This document shows positions 1 to 10,559 of a stretch of DNA of 64,000 nt, one piece after another. The DNA lies in contig NW_024037072.1 of the NCBI RefSeq assembly GCF_015706575.1, forward strand, positions 25,483,162 through 25,547,161, read 5' to 3'. A model generated the notes under the pieces. The model searched no databases and was not told where the DNA came from. It was given only the letters and a program-made list of their open reading frames with translations. The DNA is from Patiria miniata. Taxonomy: Eukaryota; Echinodermata; Asteroidea; Valvatida; Asterinidae. How positions within the stretch are numbered: position 1 is the first letter of the stretch; every line of letters begins with the position of its first letter. The position numbers and the translations under genes were made by a program.

Positions 1-674
1 GGTTTGGTCCTAACCATCGTGAGGAAATGATGATCATTCTTCTTTTCTCAAAAAGTACAGCATACTAAGATATCACAGGATGCTTGAACCTATCATTAAT
101 ACTTACAATCAAGTAGGATGTTTCAGGATATTTTGACAGTTTCCTTTTTTTGAATGTTTGCGAATAGTGTCCGTTATACCTTTAAAACGGTAAACATTTT
201 CCAAATAACACTTCAGACTAAGTATATAGACTACCTTGTCAAAAGTCACGGTGTCAGCGTGCCATTTTGACTGCGTGTTCCCTTAGATGCTCATTCATCC
301 GTGAACCAGTTCCTAAAGTCCTTCCTAGATGGCATACCCAAAAGCTGGCAGTGGAGGCCATATTGAATACCCAATACAATTTAGAGAGTTTGAGACTTTC
401 TATAGAGCATTGTGATCGCTTTATCAAAAGGAGGGAAAGCCCCTTCCACAGTCCCATGCAGATATATTTTTTTGCTATGGTCCTTCTGTTCAAAAATTAA
501 AATTTAGTAATGCCGATTTGGCATTTGGTTCACTGACATGAAACTAGAAAGTTGCTTGGTTTTTCCCAGTTGTCGTATCTGTTCACACCTAACGTGGCGT
601 CAGCCAGATCTGAAATTGTGTGGGAAACCGTGTTCTCAGTGTGTTTTGTTTTGAATACTATTTAGGCTCACATA
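1..674. other. intergenic, nothing recognised
   Basis: This is AT-rich sequence with only short chance reading frames. I see no exon-like segment bounded by splice sites, no RNA gene and no clear repeat boundary before the transposon that starts at 675. Confidence 0.5.
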
Positions 675-1348
675 CAGGGTGTCCCAGAAAAGAATTACCC
701 CCTAACTTTAAGTGATTGCAACTTCAAAAACAAGAATCAAAATTGAAAAAAGTCAAACGGGATCATAAAGTGCAATTTTTTTGCTACATTGTGGTGAAAA
801 ACGCATTTCATTTGGTTCAGTAGTTACGAAGAAATTAGCGATTATGTAACACAAGTCAAAGAACACTTCCTTCCAAGTTTGCTCATAATGAGTGATTCAG
901 ACAACCCCGGCAAGAATTTATTTTTTTAATAAATAGAGACGTCTTTTTCCTTACAATGTTTTGTTTTTGTTGTTTTGTTTTCTTGTTAGAATTGTTACGG
1001 TTAATGATTTAGTACTGTAATAATAAGAACAAAAATGCATTGGTCTCACAAAATATTAAACAATGCTGGTTCATTGAGGAATGAAGTGAGGACAGGAAGC
1101 TTGAACAGATAATGCGAGCCATCAGCGGTAGTTAAAATCGCTATCTTGAGCAAACTTGGAAGGAAGTTGACTAGTGTTACATAATCGCTCATTTCTTCGT
1201 AACTACTGAACCAAATCAAATGCAGTTTTCATCAAAATGTATCAAAATAATTGCACTTTATGTTCCCGTTTTTTCCTCCAATTTTTATACATATTTTTGA
1301 AGTTGCGATCACTTAAAGTTAGGGTGTATTTTTTTCTGCGACAACCTG
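675..1348. mobile_element. fold-back mariner-like non-autonomous element (TA target site)
   Basis: The left end (CAGGGTGTCCCAGAAAAG, from 675) is matched in inverted orientation by the right end at 1348. Both are flanked by TA. The arms are long, about 200 bp: landmarks such as CTAACTTTAAGTGAT, GGTTCAGTAGTTACGAAG and TTCCTTCCAAGTTTGCTC occur on the left strand and reverse-complemented near 1145-1330. The roughly 250-bp centre has no coding frame of useful length. CAGGGTG-type ends with TA duplication are typical of Tc1/mariner-derived MITEs, so the superfamily is inferred from the ends only. Confidence 0.8.
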
Positions 1349-2192
1349 TATAACTACAAACGCAGGTTTCTGCTTTTACATATGAATGCAACTACGATCA
1401 TTTTTAGAAATGTATATTCGTTTATTTCAACACAGTAATTTATCGGTTGATGAAAAAACAGTAATGCAATTATACATGCGAATGACAATTCCAATATTTT
1501 CTTCCCCAATCTTCCACACTGTTAGTGTTAGGTTCATTTAATGTCAAACGAGCAGGAATATGAATAGTTGAAATTCCAGACTTTATATACTCGATGATGT
1601 CATTGACAATTTTCAGCAGTATTGCAGGATTTGCGTTTTGGATGGCGTTTCTTTGAACGTATTTTTTTTTTTTAGAATACACTACACAATTCACCACAGT
1701 AAAAAAAACAACATGTAAATAAATTAACCTCGTGTATCTGAGGTACGAGAAAAAAAAATAGTACCAGTTGTACTTGTCTCAACAATTTCTCAAAATGATT
1801 TTTGTGTATATTGAGTCCTTCTCGTTTAAGCAGACTAAAGATCAACTATGGATAGCTATGAAATACTAAATGTAATAACATTTGTTACAGTTTGAGAACG
1901 GAAATTAATTGTTAATACTCTAAAGATCGATTTGAAAGCAAATTTCGGCTTCGCCTACCAAAGTATTTTTTTTAGAATCGCAACTGATGGGGTAGTTTGT
2001 AGCATTTAACGGCAAATATGTCAACGTCAAAGATACACGTGATTGTGGTTTATGTCAGTTTACAACACTAATAAAAGGTAAATTACAAAATGTAGCGAGA
2101 AGTGGCCTGATAAACATTCCTAATTCTTCAATCAATAAGTTGTCAGAAGAAGACTTTTTTTGACAATCATTCTGAAGCTGTATGGCAAAATA
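1349..2192. other. intergenic, nothing recognised
   Basis: AT-rich sequence with several A and T homopolymer runs between two terminal-inverted-repeat elements. No gene, exon or RNA is supportable. Confidence 0.45.
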
Positions 2193-2503
2193 CAGGGTGA
2201 GTAAAAAAAAGCGGAACCAAAACCCAAATAAATATCTTTCATAAAAAAAAAAAATACGTAGCGCCAAAAATAATTACGACTGGTTAGCCAATTTAATAAA
2301 CTATATTTAGATGAAAACAAGTCAGGTGTGTTTACAAACACAAATGCCCCGCAACGGTGACAGTTCCCATGACATAACACCACTCTTTTAACATCAACTT
2401 ACATGTACCTTGGTCACATGGAACATTCATTGACAGCATTAGTGTCTTCTGTAGGTTTTATATGAATTAATCCCTAATCCCTATAATCTCAGAATAAATA
2501 CAT

Positions 2504-3373
2504 GATTTCTATTGTTTTAGCCCTTGTGAACTTGACCCTTGACCTTTTGGCCCCAAATTCAATAGGCTTCTTAGGATTACCAAGAACAATCCACAAACCA
2601 AATTTGAAGTTCATATGTTAAGTATTTCTCAAGTTATCGCGCTGACAAGATTTCTATTGTTTTAGCCACTGTGAACTTGACCCTTGACCTCTTGGCCCCA
2701 AATGCAATAGGCTTCTTAGGATTGCCAAGAACAATCCACAAACCAAATTTGAAGTTCACATGTAAAGTATTTCTCAAGTTATCGCGCTGACAAGATTTCT
2801 ATTGTTTTAGCCACTGTGAACTTGACCTTAGGCCTTTTGGCCCCAAATGCAAAAGGCTTCTTAGGATTGCCAAAAACAATCCACAAACCAAATTTGAAGT
2901 TCACATGTAAAGTATTTCTCAAGTTATCGCGCTGACAAGATTTCTATTGTTTTAGCCACTGTGAACTTGACCTTTGGCCTTTTGGCCCCAAATGCAAAAG
3001 GCTTCTTAGGATTACCAAGAACAATCCACAAACCAAATTTGAAGTTCATATGTTAATTATTTCTCAAGTTATCGCGCTGACAAGATTTCTATTGTTTTAG
3101 CCACTGTGAACTTGACCTTTGGCCTTTTGGCCTCAAATGCAAAAGGCTTCTTAAAATTACCAAGAACAATCCACAAACCAAATTTGAAGTTCATATGTTA
3201 AGTATTTCTCAAGTTATCGTGCTGACAAGATTTCTATTGTTTTAGCCACTGTGAACTTGACCTTTGGCCTTTTGGCCCCAAATGCAAAAGGCTTCTTAGG
3301 ATTACCAAGAACAATCCACAAACCAAATTTGAAGTTCATATGTTAAGTATTTCTCAAGTTATCGCGCTGACAA
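2504..3373 (+). repeat. minisatellite: six tandem units of exactly 145 bp
   Basis: The marker GATTTCTATTGTTTTAGCC or its close variants starts at 2504, 2649, 2794, 2939, 3084 and 3229, and a seventh, truncated unit begins at 3374. Every spacing is exactly 145 bp. Units differ only by scattered substitutions, for example CCTTGACC versus CCTTTGGCC. The units contain TTTGGCCTTTTGGCC, a motif I associate with dispersed repeats of marine invertebrates. Confidence 0.95.
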
Positions 3374-3384
3374 GATTTGTCCGG

Positions 3385-3460
3385 ACACACACACACACCC
3401 ACACCCCCCCACCCACCCACCCACACACCCACCCACACACCCACCCACACACCCACCCAC
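3385..3460 (+). repeat. CA / CCCA simple repeat
   Basis: An ACACAC tract grades into CCCACCCACACA repeats. It produces artefactual His/Thr/Pro-rich open frames that should not be annotated as protein. It directly follows the 145-bp array and precedes a GC-rich hairpin-like stretch near 3485-3510 (TGCCCC paired with GGGGCA). Confidence 0.95.
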
Positions 3461-3542
3461 GGAAGGACAAGGCGGAAACAGTATGCCCCTTCGGCTTCGC
3501 CGCGGGGCATAAAAATTACTTCATTTGCTCAGTCCATTCAAC

Positions 3543-3895
3543 TTACATCACCATTTAAACGAAATGACCCTCAAATCGGTTTTGTCCAAAAATGCGATTT
3601 CAAGAATTGTAGTTACAATTGTCTTCAAACATCACCAGCGACAAAACCTCAGTTTAAAAGTTAACAATATTCAAAAAGTCCTTTTGAAGGCCCGTCTTTG
3701 AAAAAAAAATGGATTTTGTAAATCCTTTTGTTAGCCATTGCAGGGTTGTTAATAAAGATATTGTGTACTACAGTTGTTGAAACAAGTATTCTGTGTCATT
3801 TTCTTTGTTGCTCCAAACAGTCAGAACACACAATAAATTGCGCTTTCATGGACGAAACTGATTTTAGGGTCATTTCGTTTAAATGGTGATATAAT
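3543..3895. mobile_element. nested fold-back element
   Basis: Sequence around 3545-3590 (ACCATTTAAACGAAATGACC and on) recurs in reverse complement at about 3850-3895 (GGTCATTTCGTTTAAATGGT), giving arms of about 42 bp with few mismatches. It sits wholly inside the larger element at 2193-4043. I read it as a second insertion or an internal palindrome of that element; exact boundaries are uncertain. Confidence 0.6.
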
Positions 3896-3943
3896 TTGAA
3901 CGGATTGAACAATTGAAGTGAATTTTTTTTCATCTGAAAGTAG

Positions 3944-3949
3944 TTTATT
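3944..3949 (-). promoter_or_regulatory. possible polyadenylation signal AATAAA
   Basis: TTTATT on the plus strand reads AATAAA on the minus strand, about 125 nt past the stop codon of the gene at 4073-5410. It lies inside the transposon at 2193-4043, so if used, the element supplies the gene's 3' end. Confidence 0.3.
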
Positions 3950-4072
3950 AATTAGGCTTACCGATCATTTCTATTTTGGTGCTACATAATTGTTTAAATA
4001 TGAAATATATTTCTTTGGGTTCCGCTTTTTTTGACTCGCCCTGTACTACATATTCAGGGCCGAAGTCCATAG

Positions 4073-5410
4073 TCATTCCGTATTCTCCGGCGTTTCTTGA
4101 CCGTCCATCCTGGCAACTCGCGTGCCATCCTCCAAAATTTCACTGGTGTCCGAACCCTCTTCTCGTTCCGCCTCCAGCAACAATCCGGCTGCCCGTAGCT
4201 TTTCGAATTCCTCCCGGGACTCGAACCCCAGCCACTCGTACATCTCGTCGTCTTTATCGCTGTTGATGAGGTCCTTTGGACGATACACCGCACTCGGAGG
4301 GCCGTCCGACTCCTTGAGGAACGGGTTCTCCTCTGAACCGTAAAATCTCAACGGTATCGTCTGTGGTCCCAGGGTCACACTCGGGCCTGGGCGTGGCTTC
4401 TTGGTTTGTGTGGAGGGCCGGGGGTGGTCCAAGGATGGGAGTGGGCGACCGGTAGGGGCAAATGCACCGCCGACTCGCGCGGGATCTGTTAGGGCTTTCG
4501 CGTACACTCCTTTGCGTCTCGCACGGTTGATACTTGGCAAGACCGGCAAGTCTTTCTGAAGTGGACCAGTGCCCGCATCGTGTTGTTCCCTATCCGTGCT
4601 TGTGTTCATGTAAAAACGCTGCCCCAGACTTGCAGGTGGTCCAGCAACTGGTCTGCTGATTCTCTTATCGTTTGGTGGTGTGTCACCGACTTTACCGGCA
4701 CGCATCTCAAGGGAACGGTCTTTTTGCGTGGAACTCTCCCCTGCCTTGCTCAGTTGAAGAGCAGGAAAACGCGTCTTAAGTAGCGGCATTCCGTATTTAG
4801 GATTTTGAATCTCATGCTGCGGGGTGGGCAAGGTGGTGTTCTCTGTCTTGGCTGGCATATCGACAGGATCCCGGTCCTCGGTGATTTGTTCCAGCTTGGC
4901 TTGGTTCCGCTGAGTCAGAGATTTGTGCTTGCTGTACGAGTCACTCAGTGCAATCAGCGACCTGTTGAGATTCGTCTCGTGCGCCATTTTGTGGGTGTAC
5001 TCTCCCTTGACGTCTCGCCGTATCGACCCCACAGCCTCGGCTTTGTGGTTCTTGTGATGGAACTTTAGATTGGGTAGCATCCTTCGCCGTCTAGCAGCCC
5101 TAGTCTGCCGGTCCCAATCCTTCTCCTCCTCTTCGCACCAGGCCAGGTCCCTCTTCTCCCGTCTCTCCTTGTTCTGCTCCTTCAGCGTCTGGTAGAAGTC
5201 GAAGCGCCGTTGGACGTCCTTCTTTGCCCGGTTGAGCTCGGCGTTGATAAGCTGGTGAGTGATTTGAATGTGTTTCAGCTGGCGTTCGCCTTCCAGTTTG
5301 AACCCCGCGTGTCTCTCACGACCGGCGTAGGTCAGACGGGCGTCCATTTTCATCATGAGCGTCCGCGCGTCGTCTCTTTTCATGTTCAACTTTAGAGAAC
5401 CTTTCGCCAT
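4073..5410 (-). CDS. 445-aa charged coiled-coil-like protein, family not recognised
   Basis: A single uninterrupted frame ends in TGA at 4073-4075. It stays open upstream to 5560, but I place the start at the ATG at 5408-5410 (Met-Ala-Lys-Gly-Ser). It has a favourable ACAACAATGG context, and the upstream part looks less protein-like and holds a possible splice acceptor (AAGGCAG) about 19 nt before the ATG. The N-terminal 130 residues are rich in Lys, Arg, Glu and Gln in a heptad-like, probably helical pattern. The middle is Pro/Ser/Thr-rich and likely disordered. The C-terminus has an acidic module containing DDEMYEWLGFESREEFEKL. GC content is clearly higher than the surroundings, which supports real coding. 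No signal peptide or membrane segment is seen. There is a faint N-terminal resemblance to CCDC190-type proteins, but too weak to name it. Confidence 0.75.
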   Translation of the reverse strand: MAKGSLKLNMKRDDARTLMMKMDARLTYAGRERHAGFKLEGERQLKHIQITHQLINAELNRAKKDVQRRFDFYQTLKEQNKERREKRDLAWCEEEEKDWDRQTRAARRRRMLPNLKFHHKNHKAEAVGSIRRDVKGEYTHKMAHETNLNRSLIALSDSYSKHKSLTQRNQAKLEQITEDRDPVDMPAKTENTTLPTPQHEIQNPKYGMPLLKTRFPALQLSKAGESSTQKDRSLEMRAGKVGDTPPNDKRISRPVAGPPASLGQRFYMNTSTDREQHDAGTGPLQKDLPVLPSINRARRKGVYAKALTDPARVGGAFAPTGRPLPSLDHPRPSTQTKKPRPGPSVTLGPQTIPLRFYGSEENPFLKESDGPPSAVYRPKDLINSDKDDEMYEWLGFESREEFEKLRAAGLLLEAEREEGSDTSEILEDGTRVARMDGQETPENTE

Positions 5411-5560
5411 TGTTGTAAATCGGATTAGGCCTGCCTTAAAACAAATCACGAATGATTCTATAGGATCAGGCTCGATTGAACGATGGCACTGTTTACCTAG
5501 TCTGTTTTTGATTGCAGTAGAATACGGCTGAATGAAAGTCCGATCGGCAACATCTTCCAA

Positions 5561-6180
5561 CTAAAACCCCTTCATGCATGGCATGAACCTGTCGCGAAAA
5601 GAACGAAAAAAAAATATTAAATTCAATGTCATGTTAAAAGATACCATTGACGATAAGAAAATGGTCGATTCCTATAACACTTTTCCTTAAACAAGTTTGC
5701 GTGTACAAGTTTGCGTGTATCACTGCATCAAAACGACACATACAGTTAACAACTTAGGTTGCACCGTGCGAAGCGGGTTCCTTTTGGACTGGACGAAGCT
5801 GTAGGCCTAAAGCAAAGATAATATTGTAAAATAGAGTAGAGGTTGAAAGAGTGGTGTGTTCATCAAGTACAGCAGTAAAAGGTTCAAGTGACGACATGAT
5901 ACAAAATGTGAGTATAGTTTGGGAGATGACCCATACGTTCATAATAATTACTGAATTAGGCCTACGTATAGCCCCTCGGTTATTTGCATCGGACTGTACA
6001 CAATCAAATTGGAGATGATTCTCCCTTCTGTCTTCTTAACCAAGCGACCCGGCCAAAAAGTAATTATTTTCTGATTCCGAGCCAATTAGGCTCTGATGAA
6101 AAGAGGCGACCACGAGACTGCCGTGTGAACTACACCTGTGTTTGCGGTTAGTTTGAAATGAAATAATGTGCATATAGGAA
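5561..6180. other. upstream flank of the 4-5 kb gene, no feature recognised
   Basis: AT-rich sequence without a convincing TATA box, CpG-dense stretch or repeat boundary. An untranslated first exon of the minus-strand gene could lie here but cannot be delimited from sequence alone. Confidence 0.4.
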
Positions 6181-7562
6181 TATGGAGCTCCAAAAGTGGA
6201 GACCCCAATTTCCCTATTTTCTGCTAGCTGTATTTCCGATTTTTGAAGTTGCACAAACCGTTTAAAAAATGTCAATTTTCTGCTAGCAGAAATTTACATT
6301 TTACTTTTGACGACTTAACTCATTCGGCGCCCCAAAGGTGGACAACTAAAAGTCCAAAATTCTCACTCCAGCAGAATTTTATGTTGCCCCAAAAGTGGAC
6401 AATCCCATTTTCTCATTTCTGGCTTGCAGAACTACTGATTTTTGAAGTGCACAAACGGTTTTCAAATATGTCAATTTTCTGCTACGGCAGCATTGTGGTT
6501 TTACTTTGAAGACTCTCTCTCGGCGCGATAACTAAAAATCTCAAAATTCCTAACAGAAATTTGGGTAGAACATTGCAGACATCAAAATTCTCATATATGC
6601 CGGTATGTCATTCGGTCACATTGGACAAAGGAAAAAGCAAATTCTCTACTGAAAAAATTGCTTTTTGCTATTATACGAAATAATTTATCTCGTCCATTGA
6701 CACATCGATTGCTACTTGAATGCGGCTGAACAGACCAGGACCATAGCAATCTTATGCAAGTTTTCATCTCGGAGTGTATTTTTGTATGATTATAATCAAT
6801 CATCATCTATTGTGTATTAGCTGTATATGGAAACAAATGTCTATCTGAATTGAAATTGAATTGAAAAAAAACCTATTTGATTATGAACAGAAATATGAAG
6901 TAGATTTTTGGAATGCATTCAGCGAAAACTGTTATAGCCACTGATATATTCACGAAAATGCGTAAAACAAGTGGAGGCTCCTCCACTGAATGGAACTCTC
7001 ATCGAAAGAATTATGTCTAAAATGAAACCACTTTCGAGTAAAATGTGTGACCAGTTTCTGCTTAGAAAATTGGAGAAGTTCTCGTTTCTTTAGTTCGGTC
7101 CATGTTCGGTCCACGACCAAATTTCCACCAGCGCAATGTAGGAGATTTCTGGTTTCTGCAAGAGCTTCAACCCAAGTTTCTTCCATAGTGAAATTTTGAG
7201 ATTTTTAGTTATCTACTTTTGGGGTGCCGAGAGAGTCGTGAAAGTAAAATCCAAAATTCTGCTGGCAGAAACCTGACATTTTTGAAAGCCGTTTGCACAA
7301 CTTCAAAAAATCAGACATTTTGCTAGCAGAAACACTGTAATGGGAAAATGGGGTTGTCCACTTTTGGGGCATCATAACATTCTGCTGGTGGGAATTTTGA
7401 GATATTTTGTTGTCCACGTTTGGGGCGCCGAGATAAAATCCAAATTTCTGCTAGCAGAAAATTGAGTTTTTTTTTTTAAAAACGGGTGTCGCGACTTTTA
7501 AAAAGCTAAAATTCTGCTAGCAGAAAATGGGAAAATTGGGTTGTCCACTTTTGGTGCTCCAT
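6181..7562. mobile_element. large imperfect palindrome with TTCTGCTAGCAGAA sub-repeats
   Basis: The ends read TATGGAGC and GCTCCATA, and the adjoining CCAAAAGTGGA is inverted at the right end (TCCACTTTTGG). Each arm holds about two diverged copies of a unit built from CCAAAAGTGGACAA, a TTTTGAAGTTGCACAAAC block, the 14-bp perfect palindrome TTCTGCTAGCAGAA (perfect near 6278, 7447 and 7512, degenerate elsewhere) and a CTCGGCGC block. The centre, about 6560-7200, is unrelated AT-rich DNA without a credible transposase frame. It is probably a fold-back, non-autonomous DNA element with TA target duplication. Confidence 0.75.
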
Positions 7563-9582
7563 AAAAGGAAAGCAAAGGAGGAATACCCTGTTATTGCATT
7601 TGTTTGCTTTTTACTCATATCGAAATAACACGTATACTACCTCATTGTGTCAAGCAGTTGGAGAAAACAGGTTTAAAGCAGTCAACGTCTTTGGTCTTGG
7701 TACAAATGGAGATTTATTGTTTCGCAAGTGAATGGTGATTAGAACATTTAATTTCCCTTAATATGCCCCATGTTATTTCCCTTTCTGAAAACTGAAATGA
7801 ACTGCGAACCAAGTTTTAAACAGCCCTGTTGAAGTCTTAAAATACACACTTTGGAAACATGTAGGCCCTATGCGTAATCCATAAAACTGGTAAACTTTGT
7901 GAATCATGTTAGTGCAAATTGGCCTAAATAACACATTATCGTTCATACATACTTTTGCTCGCACTAACATTGCATTTAAGACTTCTCGACCATCCTTTTT
8001 CAGTTCCTCCGAAGCATATAATTTTTAACGTTTCAATCACATTCATACTGCAAGGGAACTTTGCATTATGGACTACTGTAGCGACAATAATTTGGTTCTG
8101 ATTTTATCACTCCGTCAACTGAAGGTGGAAATACAGGAGATATACCTTGATATAATGTTGGAGCGATTTGATTCATTTAGCTTGTATGAAAATAATGGTA
8201 CACCGCCTTCAACATCTCTCAATCCTCATAAAATACATGTCTATAAACCAAATTTTCCTCCATATCAACTTACCTCGTCATATATCCTTGTTGAAGTTAG
8301 GACATCAACTGGGAAGAATGGTTGCGCTGGTTATGGAGCCGACATTTACATATCACGCACAATTGCACTGTTGCCAGGAAACTCTTAAAGGGGGACCAAA
8401 ATCGAACAATCTTGCGATGATGTGTTGCCTGCTGCGTGTATCTCTGTAACACTATAGGTAATTTCCATCAAAGGCAAGAGCATTATTATTACCTTTAAAA
8501 ACTTTCAAAGAAACTCCAGGCAGACAGTTTTCGTTCCGCAACCAGGGTTTTTCCATTCAAGTCGGCAGTTATTATTGTGCACGTTGCAGTTGCGGCGACA
8601 AAAGAACTATTGAAATCGTGTCCCTCAAATAAAACATAAAATGCATCAACCCAGCTCCGCGAACAATCACGATCTCTCACCACAGCCAGAAAAAGGAATA
8701 CCGGCATTTGAAAAGCAGTTTGTTAGACAAAAGTACCATAGTATGGAAAATGTTCCCCTTAGCCTAGGGACACGTATTCGCTGGCTGTTTGCCGGGAAAA
8801 TAAGTGCGACAAAGTTCATATCCGGGTTTATTGATTGAAATGTTCCAAAATACGTCACACAGCCTGCCTTCCTAATCCAACGCTTTATTGTCCTATCTAG
8901 CCAGGAGGCGCAGACTCAATAATAAAAGTCTCCCTTTAACACCCAAAATCAATTTTATGCCATAGAGATAAATTGGGTGAAACCATGCGCGTTTAATGGG
9001 CTCTCTGTACCTTACCGGCCGGGCATTTGGAGTTCGTTCAACTCGCCCAAGTTCCGAGAACTGTTCTTAAATCCTCCATGCTTCATCAAGGAGTTTCAAT
9101 TAATCGTCTTTTGTTGCTCATTGAGCGGCCATGAGTTTGATTAAATCATGAACACTCGAGTATGCAGTGACGTTGTTTGTTTCTTAGACGATTTGAAATC
9201 TTAAGCTTCATGGCCCATAAATTTAATGACGTCGGTTTCAGTTGAGTAATGAACTGTTTATGTCAACAGAGCAACATAACGAGCTGCACACAATAGTCCA
9301 TTTGAATACAAGGACGTGACTTTTGTTGTCACTGCAAAGCACTTGGCTTACAGAATTTGTCAACAACTTACAACTATACTTATATAATCCTAGACGACCA
9401 CCAGTGAGTCAGAATAATTTCAATAAAGATCTTCATCGTTCCATTTACGTTGATGTTTACAAGTAATGCAACGATACAGTTTGGATAAAATTTCTGGATT
9501 TGGATCTGGATCATGGATCATTACCGGTATATTCCCACAAAATGGTCCCGCATCACATCAGAGTTTCCATTGATATAACTTT
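7563..9582. other. intergenic, nothing recognised
   Basis: About 2 kb of mostly low-GC sequence. Short frames on both strands (for example at 8068-8388) lack splice-site context or family resemblance. No RNA gene or clear repeat is seen. Confidence 0.45.
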
Positions 9583-9960
9583 AGGCCAACAAAAAAAAGT
9601 CTCCGGTTTCTGGTATGCGCGCGCGTCGCCGTAGCCATGCGCGTCGGCAAAATGAAAAGTTTTTTTTTCAATACAAGATGATGTCTCAAAACCGCCAAAC
9701 TCACTGGTTGGACTGGAATCCTGCTGCTGCACAATTTTAACGTGTTTTTAGATGGGGTTGTTATCGAGAATAAGCTTTATGTGGCCTCTCTGGACTCCCA
9801 TATATTTGCACTAAGTTTAGTCGGGCACCATTTGCAGTCATCAGCCGACATTTGAAGCCAAAAAAACAAAAAAAACAGGTAAAAAAAAAAAAAGCCGCGT
9901 CGCCGCACCACTTTTGGGGCAAGCTCCATACCAGAAACCGGAGACTTTTTTTTGGGCCTT
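9583..9960. mobile_element. MITE with ~28-bp terminal inverted repeats
   Basis: A left-end block of eight A followed by GTCTCCGGTTTCTGGTATG (9591-9617) is repeated in exact reverse complement at about 9927-9953, each flanked by a GGCC-containing outer edge. The interior is GC-variable with CGCGCG and poly-A stretches and no coding content. Confidence 0.75.
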
Positions 9961-10109
9961 ATATCCAAAGATTTCATTCGATATCCTTCATTCACCTGCC
10001 AATAAGCCAATTCGGTATTCCAACTACGCATGTGCACATCAATATTTGATGATTTTTCTTTCGGGATAAACATTTCATCGTATACAGGGGCGTCAATCGC
10101 TCCTCAAAA

Positions 10110-10129
10110 GTTGGGGGGGGGGGACATAC
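10110..10129 (+). repeat. poly-G tract
   Basis: A run of G residues within a short G-rich stretch. Similar homopolymer G or C runs occur near 13161, 29230, 38524 and 58209. Confidence 0.7.
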
Positions 10130-10255
10130 CTTGATCAGAAAAAAACTTGTTGAATCTTGTTGTGCACCAGACTATTTTAGAATAACTTTCCCTCTTTTGC
10201 GTGCGGGGTAAGGAGAGGGGTGTGGATGTGTGCTGCGTGTTGTTCCTGATTGACT

Positions 10256-10429
10256 ACACTGTAAAAACTCCCTGGTCAAAATTGACCCAGAATCCGCGTC
10301 TATATCTGCACAACCCTTTTCCGGGTCAAAATGTACCCCTTTTTGGTCAAAATAAACTTTTTCCGGGTCAAAAATGACATTTTTCTGGATCATTTTCACC
10401 TAGAAAAGCGCCATTGTTTTTTAGAGTGT
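10256..10429. mobile_element. small GGGTCAAAA-rich palindromic MITE
   Basis: It begins ACACTGTAAAAACTCCC and ends TTTTTTAGAGTGT, giving short inverted ends. The interior is a string of CCGGGTCAAAA and GGTCAAAAT motifs. It belongs to the same family as 12281-12670 and 26940-27154. Confidence 0.75.
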
Positions 10430-10515
10430 ACTTTTTGAGACTAAAAAAACTGACGAACTACCACTTATCGATTCGGAGGAAAGGGTTGAAAAGATTGTAT
10501 GTCATTTTGCAGTAC

Positions 10516-10559
10516 AACGCTTCAATTTATTCTCATATATGGGAATAAATTGAAGCGTT
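10516..10559. repeat. perfect 17-bp inverted repeat, 10-nt loop
   Basis: AACGCTTCAATTTATTC (10516-10532) is followed after 10 nt (TCATATATGG) by its exact reverse complement (10543-10559). Transcribed, this would form a simple stable hairpin. It is shorter than a typical animal pre-miRNA stem. Confidence 0.85.

Larger units (their letters stand above)
2193..4043. mobile_element. composite 1.85-kb CAGGG-ended TIR element carrying a minisatellite
   Basis: The left end (CAGGGTGAGTAAAAAAAAGC at 2193) and the right end (reverse-complement CAGGGCGAGTCAAAAAAAGC ending at 4043) are inverted copies, flanked by TA at 2191-2192 and 4044-4045. The inverted arms extend for about 85 bp. Inside are six 145-bp tandem units, a CA/CCCA-rich simple repeat and a second, nested fold-back at about 3543-3895. 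No transposase is visible. It is related by its ends to the elements at 19204, 36259 and 17535, and its right end lies only 29 bp beyond the stop codon of the minus-strand gene at 4073-5410. Confidence 0.8.

Noticed and set aside
3340..3664. His/Thr/Pro-rich open frames
   Set aside because: They are produced by the CA/CCCA simple repeat in two frames.
4073..5410. Assignment to CCDC190
   Set aside because: Only a loose similarity in the charged N-terminal helix; the C-terminal parts do not correspond. A profile search is needed to name it.
10516..10559. microRNA precursor
   Set aside because: The 17-bp perfect stem with a 10-nt loop is shorter than typical pre-miRNA stems and has no bulges or flanking stem extension.
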